Source: Caulobacteraceae bacterium (GTDB lineage Bacteria; Pseudomonadota; Alphaproteobacteria; Caulobacterales; Caulobacteraceae). From it: a stretch of 64,000 nucleotides of DNA. A program made the position numbers and the translations under genes. The DNA is taken from assembly GCA_027489335.1 (NCBI GenBank), contig JAIXZX010000010.1:124001-188000 (forward strand). Direction: 5' to 3'. The notes beneath the pieces are model-generated. The model searched no databases, had not been told where the DNA came from, and saw only the letters and a program-made list of their open reading frames with translations. Shown here piece after piece: positions 8,328 through 16,670 of this stretch (positions are counted from its first letter, which is position 1; every line of letters starts with the position of its first letter).

Positions 8328-9230
8328 ATGACGGGTCCCGCGGACTGGATCGCCGACTTCCTGCGCGAGGAGTCCCTACCCCCGGACTACCGCCAGACGA
8401 TCCAGACGGTGGCCGAACCCCTGACCCAGCGTCTGGCCGCCCTGACGGCTGGCCGTCGTGGACCGGCGATCGCCGGGGTCTGCGGGGCGCAGGGTTCGGG
8501 AAAGTCGACCCTGTGCGAGGTTCTGGCCCGCCTGTTGCGCCGTCGCGGCCTGCGCGTCGCGGTCCTGTCGCTGGACGACCTCTATCTGCCCCGCAGCGCC
8601 CGGGCGGAACTGGCCGGCCGCATCCATCCTCTCTTCGCAACCCGCGGCCCGCCCGGCACCCATGACGTCACTCAGGGCCTGAAGCTGTTCAAAGACCTGT
8701 CCGGAACCCGCGAGGTCGCCCTGCCGCGGTTCGACAAGGCGCTGGACGAACCGGCGCCGCAGGACTGTTGGCCCAGGATCAAGGGGCCGGTTGACCTGAT
8801 CCTGTTTGAGGGCTGGTGCGTCGGCGCCATTCCGGAGGCGGAGACGGCGCTGGGCACGGTGGTCAATCGGCTGGAGGCCGAGCAAGACCCGACCGGCGTC
8901 TGGCGGACCTATGCCAATGAGGCGCTGGCTGGACCCTACCAAGCCCTGTTCGCGCAGATCGACCACCTGACGCTGCTACGGGCGCCCAGCTTCGAGGTGG
9001 TCGCCGATTGGCGCTGGGCGCAGGAACAGAAACTTCGGGCGCGGCTCCAGGCCCAGGGAGACGACGCCGGGCGGACCATGGATCAGGGGCAGGTCACCGC
9101 CTTCATCCAGCACTATGAACGGCTTACCCGTCACATTCTGGCGACGCTGCCGGCTCGGGCGGATCTGGTTGTCGAGCTTGAGATCGACCGGTCTATGCGG
9201 ATGTCGGGTCCGAGGTCTCAGAGCCGCTGA
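8328..9230 (+). CDS. P-loop kinase of the plant-type D-glycerate 3-kinase (GLYK) family
   Basis: Cytoplasmic kinase of 300 residues, predicted to phosphorylate D-glycerate to 3-phosphoglycerate. The Walker A loop GAQGSGKST lies near residue 52, and LDDLYLP near residue 83 is the family block after strand 2. HDV near residue 109 and LFEGWCVG near residue 162 (Walker B-like strand with the EGW signature) also match plant GLYK and bacterial YggC-type proteins. WRWAQEQKLR further on is the characteristic lid segment. It begins at the base after the metC stop, so the two are translationally linked. The adjacency could bring a glycerate/serine step close to sulfur amino-acid synthesis, but that is inference. 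Confidence 0.85.
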   Translation: MTGPADWIADFLREESLPPDYRQTIQTVAEPLTQRLAALTAGRRGPAIAGVCGAQGSGKSTLCEVLARLLRRRGLRVAVLSLDDLYLPRSARAELAGRIHPLFATRGPPGTHDVTQGLKLFKDLSGTREVALPRFDKALDEPAPQDCWPRIKGPVDLILFEGWCVGAIPEAETALGTVVNRLEAEQDPTGVWRTYANEALAGPYQALFAQIDHLTLLRAPSFEVVADWRWAQEQKLRARLQAQGDDAGRTMDQGQVTAFIQHYERLTRHILATLPARADLVVELEIDRSMRMSGPRSQSR

Positions 9231-9492
9231 AGTCCGCCGCGACAGCCTCGGCGGCGAAATAGCGCACGGTGCCGATCAGGGTGTTGCGCCGGTCATGGAC
9301 GATGACCTGAGCGTCACCGCCAGCCGCGGCGATTAGCTGAGCCAGGCTGCGGGCCTTGGCCTCGGCGTGGGCGCCCGAGATGAACATCAGAGGATGGTCC
9401 GCGAGCCCGCTGGTGACCGACCACCCGCCTTCCACGGGGGTGACTGTCACGACATTGTCCGACGCCCCGCCCGCCTTCGACAGCCAAGCCAT
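9193..9492 (-). CDS. DUF2188-like small protein
   Basis: A 99-residue protein of unknown function. The central part (about residues 14-75) has a compact alpha/beta pattern: a strand with GGWSV, an alanine-rich helix containing AEAKARSLAQLIA, then the strand pair AQVIVHDRRNTLIGTVRYF. This resembles DUF2188, whose members carry a strand-helix-strand unit ending in an HxRxGxI-type hairpin. Its 3' end overlaps the convergent glycerate kinase gene by 38 bases. It stands alone, with 141 bases before the next gene. No catalytic residues are recognisable; similarity to DUF2188 is by eye and moderately sure. Confidence 0.65.
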   Translation of the reverse strand: MAWLSKAGGASDNVVTVTPVEGGWSVTSGLADHPLMFISGAHAEAKARSLAQLIAAAGGDAQVIVHDRRNTLIGTVRYFAAEAVAADFSGSETSDPTSA

Positions 9493-9633
9493 TGGGTCCT
9501 CCCGTCCACGCGGCCGCGCTCCGGCGCGCGAGCCAGGTATCTGAGCCCGAGGCCCTGGGGGTCGTCTGTCAGCTACCCGACACTTCCCAAACGCGTGATC
9601 AGTTTATCAGTCGATTTCAGGTTGCGTCGCCGT

Positions 9634-9710
9634 TGGCGCGCCCTGCAGGACTCGAACCTGCAACCGTCCGCTTAGAAGGCGGATGCTCTATCCGGTTGAG
9701 CTAAGGGCGC
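9634..9710 (-). tRNA. tRNA-Arg (anticodon UCU)
   Basis: On the reverse strand the sequence folds as a full cloverleaf. The 7-bp acceptor stem is GCGCCCT/AGGGCGC, with discriminator G and an encoded CCA. The D arm begins TAGCTCAACCGG. The anticodon stem TCCGC/GCGGA holds loop CTTCTAA, giving anticodon TCT. The T arm contains GGTTCGAACCT. It lies 13 bases downstream of the NDUFS4-like gene on the same strand. Confidence 0.97.
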
Positions 9711-9723
9711 GTGAGGGCTGGCC

Positions 9724-10029
9724 TCAGTGGGTCCAGGGGACCTTGCGGCCGAAGGCGAAGTTGTCGGCGTAGGCCTTGATGATTCGCTTGGCGGGCTTGG
9801 GATCAAAGACCTCGAAGGCGATGCCGTTCTGCTCGGCATAGGCCACAGCCTCTTCCTTGGTCTCGAAGGAGAGCCGCAACTGCGTGCGAGTGTCGTCGGT
9901 CTGGGTCCAGCCCATCAAGGCGTCCGGGCGGCGGGCGCTGGCGGGTTCGAACTCCAGAACCCAGTCCTTGGACTTTCCGCGTCCCGACTGCATGGCGTTC
10001 TTGGCGGGGCGAAGGATGCGCGCAAGCAT
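9724..10029 (-). CDS. NDUFS4-like NADH-quinone oxidoreductase (complex I) accessory subunit
   Basis: A 101-residue homologue of the mitochondrial 18-kDa complex I subunit NDUFS4, found as an accessory subunit in alphaproteobacteria. Recognisable blocks are KDWVLEFEP near residue 16, DALMGWTQTDDT, RLSFETKEEAVAYAEQNG and the C-terminal YADNFAFGRKVPWTH, all matching the NDUFS4 pattern. I start at ATG 10029 (MLARILRP); upstream in-frame codons lie in low-quality sequence reaching into the tRNA-Pro gene. It is encoded far from any nuo gene seen here, wedged between tRNA-Pro and tRNA-Arg. Role and membership in complex I are from the family, not from this sequence alone. Confidence 0.9.
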   Translation of the reverse strand: MLARILRPAKNAMQSGRGKSKDWVLEFEPASARRPDALMGWTQTDDTRTQLRLSFETKEEAVAYAEQNGIAFEVFDPKPAKRIIKAYADNFAFGRKVPWTH

Positions 10030-10156
10030 GTGACTGTCCCATTGGCGAACCGGCCGGGCCGGCCGGCTGTCATGAACCGGGCCCCTGCGGCCTGAAGCAA
10101 AACTCACGGTCACCGGCGCCTCCGGCTCCGGAGGCGTCGCGCCCGACGTCGGCGTC

Positions 10157-10233
10157 TGGTCGGGGCGGCGTGATTCGAACACGCGACCCTCTGCTCCCAA
10201 AGCAGATGCGCTACCAGGCTGCGCTACGCCCCG
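10157..10233 (-). tRNA. tRNA-Pro (anticodon UGG)
   Basis: Reverse-strand cloverleaf with acceptor stem CGGGGCG/CGCCCCG, discriminator A and encoded CCA. The D arm is AGCGCAGCCTGGTAGCGC. The anticodon stem TCTGC/GCAGA encloses loop TTTGGGA, giving anticodon TGG. The T arm carries GTTCGAATC. A second proline tRNA (GGG) lies at 32.4 kb. Confidence 0.97.
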
Positions 10234-10300
10234 AGTTGGACGCCGACATTGGCCGTCTCATGCCATGCAAGGCTCTGCGCCGCAATGTGACCTGAGGCGA

Positions 10301-10732
10301 TCAATCCCGCCGATGCATCAGTTTGAACACGCCCGAGCCGCGAACCACGTCCCGGCGGCCCACATAGACGCGCCCCTCGACGAAGGCCACCTCGCGGGAG
10401 AGGCGGGTGACGTGGGATTCGCCCATGACCCACTCCCCCACCCGGCCCATGTGCAGGAAGTCCACCGACAGATGGATGGTGACCCCGGGCCGTCGCGCCG
10501 CTCGGAACACGGCCGCCCCCATGAGACCGTCCAGAAAACTGGTCAGCATGCCGCCATGCACAAGGCCCAGCCCGTTGGCGTGGCGCGGCAGGGCGAAAAA
10601 GGCCTGCTCGGTGGTCTCGCCCTGAACGGCGCGGTGGAAATAGGGACCGTTGTGGCCGGAATAGGCGCCGCGGCCTTCGGAGCGAACGAAACCCTCTGGG
10701 GGCTCAGGAATCTGAGCCTCGGCTTCATCCAC
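10301..10732 (-). CDS. PaaI/YdiI-type hotdog thioesterase
   Basis: A 143-residue acyl-CoA thioesterase superfamily protein. The signature HGGMLTSFLDGLMGAAVF (around residues 59-76) is the central hotdog helix region in which the His-Gly-Gly lead and an acidic residue form the active site. The later strand HLSVDFLHMGRVGEWVMGE is the family's second conserved block. Its start overlaps the DUF192 gene's stop by 8 bases, which implies translational coupling. The acyl substrate is unknown. The 67 bases between its stop and tRNA-Pro show no obvious terminator. Confidence 0.88.
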   Translation of the reverse strand: MDEAEAQIPEPPEGFVRSEGRGAYSGHNGPYFHRAVQGETTEQAFFALPRHANGLGLVHGGMLTSFLDGLMGAAVFRAARRPGVTIHLSVDFLHMGRVGEWVMGESHVTRLSREVAFVEGRVYVGRRDVVRGSGVFKLMHRRD

Positions 10733-11210
10733 GGGGGAAGATCCGATGGACCACGCGATCCCCCGGCAGAGCGCCGATCTGGGCGGCGCGCCCTCCCACC
10801 AGCTCGAGGACGGCCCGGACGGGGCCGCCGGACGGTACGCCTTCCTCGGACAGGGGAACGGTGTTGCGGGCGATCGACAGGATACGGCCGTCGGCCCGGA
10901 TGAAGATCATGTCGAGAGAAATGTAGGTGTTGCGCATCCAGAAAGAGACCGGGCGCGGGGTCTGAAAGTCGAACAGCATGCCGCGATCGGGGGCCAGGGA
11001 CTTGCGGTACATTAGGCCCTGTGCCCGGCTGGCGTTGTCGGCGGCGATCTCCACCTGGAAGCGGACCGGTCCACGGGCGGTGAGAATCTCCAGCGGCTCC
11101 AGCGGCGGACTGGTCTTCGCCCATAGCGGTCCGGGAATCGAAATCGCCGCCAGGCCAGCCAGCAGCCCACGACGATGGATGTCGGGTCGGTGAAGTCGGG
11201 GATGAGACAC
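10725..11210 (-). CDS. Exported DUF192 family protein
   Basis: A 161-residue protein starting at GTG 11210. The N-terminus shows HRRGLLAGLAAISIPGPLWA, a twin-arginine-like or Sec signal with a likely cleavage site after LWA, so the mature protein should be periplasmic. The DUF192 domain occupies most of the rest: the ARGPVRFQVEIA strand, RAQGLMYRKSLAPDRGMLF, the hallmark SFWMRNTYISLDMIFI, and a C-terminal half ending AQIGALPGDRVVH. Function of DUF192 is not established. It overlaps the thioesterase gene downstream and follows the cold-shock gene by 62 bases on the same strand. Confidence 0.87.
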   Translation of the reverse strand: MSHPRLHRPDIHRRGLLAGLAAISIPGPLWAKTSPPLEPLEILTARGPVRFQVEIAADNASRAQGLMYRKSLAPDRGMLFDFQTPRPVSFWMRNTYISLDMIFIRADGRILSIARNTVPLSEEGVPSGGPVRAVLELVGGRAAQIGALPGDRVVHRIFPRG

Positions 11211-11272
11211 GGCAGGACCTCCGGCAGACCGCCGTCGAGGCGAAAGCCCTGGCGGCAGGCGCGCACCTGCGC

Positions 11273-11884
11273 CTAGGCCAGACCTACCGACTCGATCTCG
11301 GCCACGACAAGTCCTTTTGGTCCCTCGGCGAACCGGACTCGCACATCATCGCCCGGCTGGAGGTCCTCAAGGCCCGCGCGACGGAGCGTCTCAATGTGGA
11401 TGAAGATGTCGCCCGGCTGAGTTTCACGGACGACGAAACCGTAGCCCTTGGCCCGATTGAACCACTTCACCTTGGCCTGCTCCAAAGGGCCGCCGGCCAG
11501 AGCCGGCCGCCTTGGGCGGGCGAAATCGGCGCGGTCATGGCCGCGGTCCTGGATCCGCTCATAACTGTCACGTCGACCGTCTTCGCGCGCACGACGGGGT
11601 TCAGGCGGAGGGGCGGCGCTCTCGTCGAGCTCCAGGACCTCGGCCACTTGCCAGCCCTTCGGGCGGCGAATGGCCTCGCAGACGATGATCGCGCCCTCAA
11701 GCGCGCTCTCGTGGCCGGAGTCCCGCAGGGAGGTCACGTGCAGGAGCACATCCTTGAGGTCGGTCTTGCTGGGGTCGTCAGGGACGACGAAGCCGTAACC
11801 CTTCCCTGCATCGAACCACTTCACGCGACCGCTGATGCGTACAGCGTCGTCTGCGCCGGCATCGTGATAATCGTAACCAGACAT
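11273..11884 (-). CDS. Cold-shock protein with two CSD domains
   Basis: A 203-residue nucleic-acid-binding protein made of two cold-shock domains joined by an Arg-rich, probably disordered linker. Domain 1 (about 16-85) has [19 protein letters not shown] for RNP1 and DVLLHVTSL for RNP2. Domain 2 (about 136-203) has [16 protein letters not shown] and [14 protein letters not shown]. The linker between them is rich in Arg, Asp and Pro. Double-CSD proteins of this kind are typical of Caulobacterales and other alphaproteobacteria, some induced in stationary phase rather than by cold. Its 177-base upstream spacer is long enough for a regulated leader, but I could not define a promoter with confidence. 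Confidence 0.94.
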   Translation of the reverse strand: MSGYDYHDAGADDAVRISGRVKWFDAGKGYGFVVPDDPSKTDLKDVLLHVTSLRDSGHESALEGAIIVCEAIRRPKGWQVAEVLELDESAAPPPEPRRAREDGRRDSYERIQDRGHDRADFARPRRPALAGGPLEQAKVKWFNRAKGYGFVVRETQPGDIFIHIETLRRAGLEDLQPGDDVRVRFAEGPKGLVVAEIESVGLA

Positions 11885-12061
11885 GCGCCCCTCTGACCCG
11901 GTCTCCTTCGATCCTCGGAACGGGCCAGTTATAACACTGTTCTCGTTAGGCGAGAGCCGTCAATAACCATTTGGCCGAACAAGCTTGGCAATGACGAAAA
12001 CGCCGCGTTGTCAGGCAATCGGGTGGTTGGCGGCCGGCCCAGAGGGGCGCGGGGAGCGCGT

Positions 12062-12322
12062 CTAGTTGGAGGCCGGCGGCACGTCCACTGGGGGGAGGTT
12101 CTGGTTGAGATCAGCGCCGTCCTCGGGGGGCGCGCCGCTCATCCCCGGAGTTGCAGCGCCGGGTCCGGCGACGCCCGTATCGCCCGCGTCAGGCGCGGGG
12201 GATTCAGCAGTGCTGGTGTCCGGCATCGAGGCCGCGGTTTCGGTCTCTTCAGGATTGGGGTTGGTGCAGGCCGCCAGGGCCAAGGCGGCCGCGCAAGCGG
12301 CGGCCATGGTCAGGATCTTCAT
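12062..12322 (-). CDS. Small acidic lipoprotein, unknown function
   Basis: An 86-residue predicted lipoprotein. From ATG 12322 it starts MKILTM and has a hydrophobic segment ending in the lipobox LAAC at residues 16-19. The mature part has no hydrophobic core: it is a Pro/Ala/Thr/Asp/Glu-rich stretch likely to be disordered. Codons upstream of 12322 are open but give a basic, atypical leader, so I chose the start that places the signal peptide at the N-terminus. No family is recognised. It stands alone between the cold-shock gene and tRNA-Glu. Confidence 0.7.
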   Translation of the reverse strand: MKILTMAAACAAALALAACTNPNPEETETAASMPDTSTAESPAPDAGDTGVAGPGAATPGMSGAPPEDGADLNQNLPPVDVPPASN

Positions 12323-12430
12323 CGAAAGGCTCTCCGTCAGAATGCCGGAGATCAACGCGACGCGGCGCCGTTCGTTGCGCGCAAGCGCCACGCCAGCCAG
12401 CCGGATTGTCAGGATGAGGAGAGCTCCGCG

Positions 12431-12505
12431 TGGCAGTCCCTAGGGGAGTCGAACCCCTCTCTCCAGGTTGAAAACCTGGCGTCCTAACCGATAGACGAAG
12501 GGACC
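12431..12505 (-). tRNA. tRNA-Glu (anticodon UUC)
   Basis: Reverse-strand cloverleaf: acceptor GGTCCCT/AGGGACT closed by a G-U pair at the first position, discriminator G, and encoded CCA. The anticodon stem CCAGG/CCTGG holds loop TTTTCAA, giving TTC. The T arm is AGGGGTTCGACTCCCCT. The D-arm sequence TCGTCTA is the usual tRNA-Glu form. Confidence 0.96.
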
Positions 12506-12561
12506 ACTCGACGCGGAGGGCGGCTCTATATCCGCCTTCCCTGCCCCACGCAACCCGCTCG

Positions 12562-14364
12562 CTAGACGTTTTTGCGACGGGGGTCGGCGATGTCGTCGAT
12601 CTCGAGCTCGACGCCCTGCCGGCCATTCCAATCATCCGCCTTCAGACGGCCCACCACATGGACCGCCCCGCCGCCGCCCATCAGTCGGCGGCCGACCTCG
12701 GTCTCCTCGGCCCGCCACGCCACGGCCTTCAGGCGGCCCCCTGAGCGGTCGGTAAGGTTGCAGCGTACATGTCCGCCCCGCAGCATCATCGGACGCTCTA
12801 CGCGCGCCTCTGCGAGGGCGAAGAGCGGCTCGGGATTTCCAGGACCGAACGGCGCCAGTCGCTGGAAGGACTCCAGGAGTGCGCGATCAGCGCCAGCGGT
12901 CGTGATCAGGGCGTCAATCTCCAGGGCGTCCGACTCGGCGGCGGCCAGTGATTCGTCGCTCAAACGAGCGCAAAGGAACTCACGCAGCTCCGGCAGGGCG
13001 CTCGGACGCACCGAAAGCCCGGCCGCCATGGCGTGCCCGCCGCCGGCCAACAGCAGGCCCGCGTCAAACGCCGCCTGGACGGCGCGGCCAAGATTCACCC
13101 CGGGCTGAGACCGCCCAGAGCCCTTGCCCACGTCGGCGGCGCGGTCGATGCCGACCACCAGGGTCGGCTTGCGATAGCGCTCGCGCAGACGGCCGGCGAC
13201 AATACCGATGACGCCGGGGTGCCAGTCGTCGGCGGCCACCAGCAACAGCGGCTGGTCGGCGAAATTGCTTTCCCGCTCCAGGATCCGGACGGCCGCCTCC
13301 AGCACTTCGGCCTCGACCTCACGACGCGAGGCGTTGAGGGCGTCCAGTTCCTGGGCGATCTTGCGCGCTTCATCCGGATCGTCGGTGGACAGCAGCCGGG
13401 CGCCCAGGTCTGAACGCCCGATCCGCCCGCCGGCATTAATTCTCGGACCGAGGACGAAGCCCGCATGAAAGGTGGTGGCCGGCCCTTTGGCGCCGGCGGT
13501 CTCCAGCAAGGCCTTGAGGCCGGGATTGGCCCAGCCCGACATCACCTTGAGCCCCTGAGCGGTAAGGGCCCGGTTGAAGCCCACCAGCTGGGTGACGTCG
13601 CAGACGGCCCCCATAGCCGCCAGGTCAAGCCACTGCCGCAGGTCCGGCTCGGCTACGCCCTCGAACAATCCCCTCGCGCGGGCTTCACGGTTCAAGGCGG
13701 CCAGCAGGACAAAGGTGACCCCGGCCGCGGCCAAAACGCCCTGCCCCGAGCCGCAGTCCGGTCGGTTTGGGTTGACGAGGGCCGCGCAGACCGGGACCTC
13801 GTCCCGCATCAGGTGATGGTCGACCACCACCACGTCGAGCCCGATCTCGGCGGCGCAGGCGATGGCGTCGACCGCCGCGGCGCCGCAGTCGACGGTGATG
13901 ACAAGATCGGCGCCCTCCTCCCGCAGACGGCGGAAGGCGGCCGGCGAGGGGCCATAGCCCTCGGCCACCCGGTCCGGGACATAGATGGTCAGCCGCTTGC
14001 CCATGGCCGCGAACCAGCGGACCAGCAGCGCGGCGCTGGAGGCGCCGTCGACGTCATAATCGGCGAACACCACCACGGCCTTGTCGGCCACCAGGGCGTC
14101 CACCAGGATAGCGGCCGCCTTGTCCATGTCGGCGAAGGTCGAGGGGTCGGGAAAGAGCGCCTTAAGGGTCGGCTGCAGGTAGCTCACCGCGGCTTCGGCG
14201 GTGACGCCTCGCGCCGCAAGGGCGCGGGCCATGGGCTCATCCAGGCCCAGCGCCATCTGATGACTGCGCACCAGGGCAGGGTCTGCGGGCCGGGCGCGCC
14301 ACAGGCGGCCGCTGAGCGAGCGGTCCACATCGAGGTAACCCAGGACGCCGGCGCCGTCGGCCAT
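12562..14364 (-). CDS. recJ: Single-stranded-DNA-specific exonuclease RecJ
   Basis: A 5'-3' single-strand exonuclease acting in RecF-pathway recombination and mismatch repair. The DHH phosphoesterase core carries FADYDVDGASSAAL near residue 100, a metal-binding aspartate in ITVDCGA, and VVVDHHLM with the DHH motif. The DHHA1 region contains GPRINAGGRIG and the glycine-rich GGGHAMAAG; a C-terminal OB-like domain ends with the HVVGRLKADDWNG strand. At about 600 residues the length is normal. I take ATG 14364; a TTG two codons earlier is also possible. It follows glpX by 19 bases, as part of hom-glpX-recJ. Confidence 0.95.
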   Translation of the reverse strand: MADGAGVLGYLDVDRSLSGRLWRARPADPALVRSHQMALGLDEPMARALAARGVTAEAAVSYLQPTLKALFPDPSTFADMDKAAAILVDALVADKAVVVFADYDVDGASSAALLVRWFAAMGKRLTIYVPDRVAEGYGPSPAAFRRLREEGADLVITVDCGAAAVDAIACAAEIGLDVVVVDHHLMRDEVPVCAALVNPNRPDCGSGQGVLAAAGVTFVLLAALNREARARGLFEGVAEPDLRQWLDLAAMGAVCDVTQLVGFNRALTAQGLKVMSGWANPGLKALLETAGAKGPATTFHAGFVLGPRINAGGRIGRSDLGARLLSTDDPDEARKIAQELDALNASRREVEAEVLEAAVRILERESNFADQPLLLVAADDWHPGVIGIVAGRLRERYRKPTLVVGIDRAADVGKGSGRSQPGVNLGRAVQAAFDAGLLLAGGGHAMAAGLSVRPSALPELREFLCARLSDESLAAAESDALEIDALITTAGADRALLESFQRLAPFGPGNPEPLFALAEARVERPMMLRGGHVRCNLTDRSGGRLKAVAWRAEETEVGRRLMGGGGAVHVVGRLKADDWNGRQGVELEIDDIADPRRKNV

Positions 14365-14383
14365 GGTCAAACCCTGGCCATGG

Positions 14384-15334
14384 TCAGACGGGCCGCTTCA
14401 TCCGCACTTCGCGAACCGTGCGGGTGAAGGAATTCATCACCATGGAATGGGTGTGGACGAAGCCATCCTTAAGCCTGACACCATCCAGGAGGACGCCCTT
14501 GGTCACGCCGGTGGCGGCGAAGATGGCGTCGGCGCGAACCATCTCGTGCAGATCGTACTTCTTGTCGAGCTCGGTGATGCCACAGCGCTCGGCGCGCATC
14601 CGCTCGTCGGCGTTGCGGAACACCAGCCGGCCCTGGAACTGACCGCCCACGCATTTGAGCGCGGCACAGGCCAGCACCCCCTCCGGCGCGCCCCCCTGCC
14701 CCAGATAAAGGTCGATGCCAGTGTCGGGGTCGGCGGTGTTGATGACGCCGGCCACGTCGCCGTCGGTGATCAGGTGAACCCGGGCGCCCACTTCACGCAG
14801 GCGGGCGATAATTTCCCCGTGGCGAGGGCGGTCCAGGACACAGACGGTGATCTGGCTGGCGTCGACGCCCCTGACCTTGGCGAGGGCCTGCACGTTCTCG
14901 GCCGGCGAGGCGTCCAGATCGATCAGCCCGGCCGGATAGCCCGGTCCGCAGGCGATCTTGTCCATGTAGGTGTCGGGCGCATTCAGAAGCGTGCCCTTGG
15001 GCGCCCAGGCCATGACGGTCAGCGCATTGGACATGGCCTTGGCCGTCAGCGTCGTGCCTTCCAGGGGGTCGAGGGCGATATCCACCGCCGGCCCGCCCCG
15101 GCCGACCTTCTCGCCGATATAGAGCATGGGCGCCTCGTCGCGCTCGCCCTCGCCGATGACGATCTCGCCGTCGATCTCCAGATCGTTGAGCGCGGTGCGC
15201 ATGGCGTCGACCGCGGCCTGATCGGCGGCTTTCTCGTCGCCGCGGCCGACCAGGCTCCAGGCGGCGATGGCGGCGATCTCCGTCACCCGCACCGAGTCCA
15301 GCACCAATCCGCGATCGAGGGTCTCAGCGCTCAT
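14384..15334 (-). CDS. glpX: Fructose-1,6-bisphosphatase class II
   Basis: Lithium-sensitive phosphatase that makes fructose 6-phosphate during gluconeogenesis. At 316 residues it is the usual GlpX length. The metal/phosphate motifs are seen as EIDGEIVIGEGERDEAPML (near residue 50) and DIALDPLEGTTL (near 83). PDTYMDKIACGP and GQGGAPEGVLACAALK are further family blocks. It sits between hom (upstream, 46 bases) and recJ, an order conserved among many alphaproteobacteria. Confidence 0.95.
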   Translation of the reverse strand: MSAETLDRGLVLDSVRVTEIAAIAAWSLVGRGDEKAADQAAVDAMRTALNDLEIDGEIVIGEGERDEAPMLYIGEKVGRGGPAVDIALDPLEGTTLTAKAMSNALTVMAWAPKGTLLNAPDTYMDKIACGPGYPAGLIDLDASPAENVQALAKVRGVDASQITVCVLDRPRHGEIIARLREVGARVHLITDGDVAGVINTADPDTGIDLYLGQGGAPEGVLACAALKCVGGQFQGRLVFRNADERMRAERCGITELDKKYDLHEMVRADAIFAATGVTKGVLLDGVRLKDGFVHTHSMVMNSFTRTVREVRMKRPV

Positions 15335-15380
15335 ATCGGTCTCCGTCCTGCCCCCGCGGGCCGTTAGTCCCCTGGAAGTC

Positions 15381-16670
15381 TCATATCCGGGCGATTCGCA
15401 TCAGCCGTGGCGCCTGTATGACGGCCGGATGACCGCCGATCCGCTCAACCGCCTGGGCCAGCACCGCCTCTGAGACGGCGTGCGTCGTCAGGACGATGGG
15501 CACGCCCTCGGCGTCCTCCACCGGCTTCTGCAGGAAGCTCTCGATGGAGACGCCGGCTTCGGCCAGTGTTTCAGAGACCGCGGCGATCACCCCGGGCTCA
15601 TCCTTGACCAGAAGGCGCAGATAGGCCCGCACCAGGCTACGGCTGCGGTCGACTGGCGTGAAGGCGGCAAGCTCGGTGGCCGGACGCTGGAAGACCGGCC
15701 GAACGGCCTGAGTCATGACATCGGCGATGTCGGCCGCAACGGCCGCAGCCGTGGGGCCGGCGCCCGCGCCCGCGCCCTGAATGAAGATCCGCCCGAGCCG
15801 CTCGCCTTCGATGAACAGGGCGTTGAGCGCGCCGCCGGCCTGGGCCAGGGGGTGGGCCAGGGGAACCAGAGAAGGATGCACCCGCACCGACACGCCTTCT
15901 TCGCTGCGGTCCGCCGAGGCGATCAGCTTAATGCGATAGCCCAGGTCTTTGGCCATGCGGATGTCGAGCAGCTCGACCTGATCGACCCCTTCCACTTCGC
16001 AGGCGGCGAAGTCGGGCGCGCAGTTGAACGCCAGCGCCGCCAGGATGGTGATCTTGTGGGCTGCGTCAAAGCCGCCCACGTCCATGGTCGGATCAGCCTC
16101 GGCATAGCCCAGGCGCTGGGCCTCAGCGAGCACGTCTTCGAAAGCGCGGCCGCCCTGCTCCATTTCGGTGAGGATGAAGTTGCAGGTGCCGTTCAGGATG
16201 CCGGAGATACTGCGGACGTCATCACCGACCATGGCCTCACGGACCATCTTGACCGCCGGCGTGCCGCCCATGACGGCGGCCTCGAACAGCAGCGGCACGC
16301 CAGCCGCTTCGGCCAGGGCCGCAAGCTCCGCGCCATGTTCGGCGATCAGCGCCTTGTTGGCGGTGACCACAGGCTTGCCGGCCTTCAACGCCGCTTCGAC
16401 GGCGGCCTTGGCCGGCCCGTCAGAACCGCCGATGAGTTCGACGAAGAGATCCACCTCGTCCGACTGGGCCAGCGCCACCGGGTCGTCGAACCAGGCCAGG
16501 CCGGAAATGTCGAAGGGGCGCGGCCGGCTGCGGGACCGAGCCGAGACGCCACTCACGCTCACCAGACCACCCGCAGGGGCGAAGCCTGGCCGTTCGCTCA
16601 GGAAACTCAGCAGGCCAGCGCCCACCGTGCCGAGGCCGGCGACGCCGACGCGCCAGTTGCGTGTGCTCAT
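15381..16670 (-). CDS. hom: Homoserine dehydrogenase
   Basis: NAD(P)-dependent reduction of aspartate semialdehyde to homoserine, at the branch to threonine and methionine. The 429-residue protein has an N-terminal Rossmann domain with GVAGLGTVGAGLL, the catalytic domain with the signature ILNGTCNFILTEME near residue 160 and DPTMDVGGFDAAHKI, and a C-terminal ACT domain (about 350-425) for allosteric control. Its ATG shares one base with the TGA of the aminotransferase gene upstream (TGATG), so translation is coupled. It supplies homoserine for the methionine branch on which metC acts. Confidence 0.96.
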   Translation of the reverse strand: MSTRNWRVGVAGLGTVGAGLLSFLSERPGFAPAGGLVSVSGVSARSRSRPRPFDISGLAWFDDPVALAQSDEVDLFVELIGGSDGPAKAAVEAALKAGKPVVTANKALIAEHGAELAALAEAAGVPLLFEAAVMGGTPAVKMVREAMVGDDVRSISGILNGTCNFILTEMEQGGRAFEDVLAEAQRLGYAEADPTMDVGGFDAAHKITILAALAFNCAPDFAACEVEGVDQVELLDIRMAKDLGYRIKLIASADRSEEGVSVRVHPSLVPLAHPLAQAGGALNALFIEGERLGRIFIQGAGAGAGPTAAAVAADIADVMTQAVRPVFQRPATELAAFTPVDRSRSLVRAYLRLLVKDEPGVIAAVSETLAEAGVSIESFLQKPVEDAEGVPIVLTTHAVSEAVLAQAVERIGGHPAVIQAPRLMRIARI

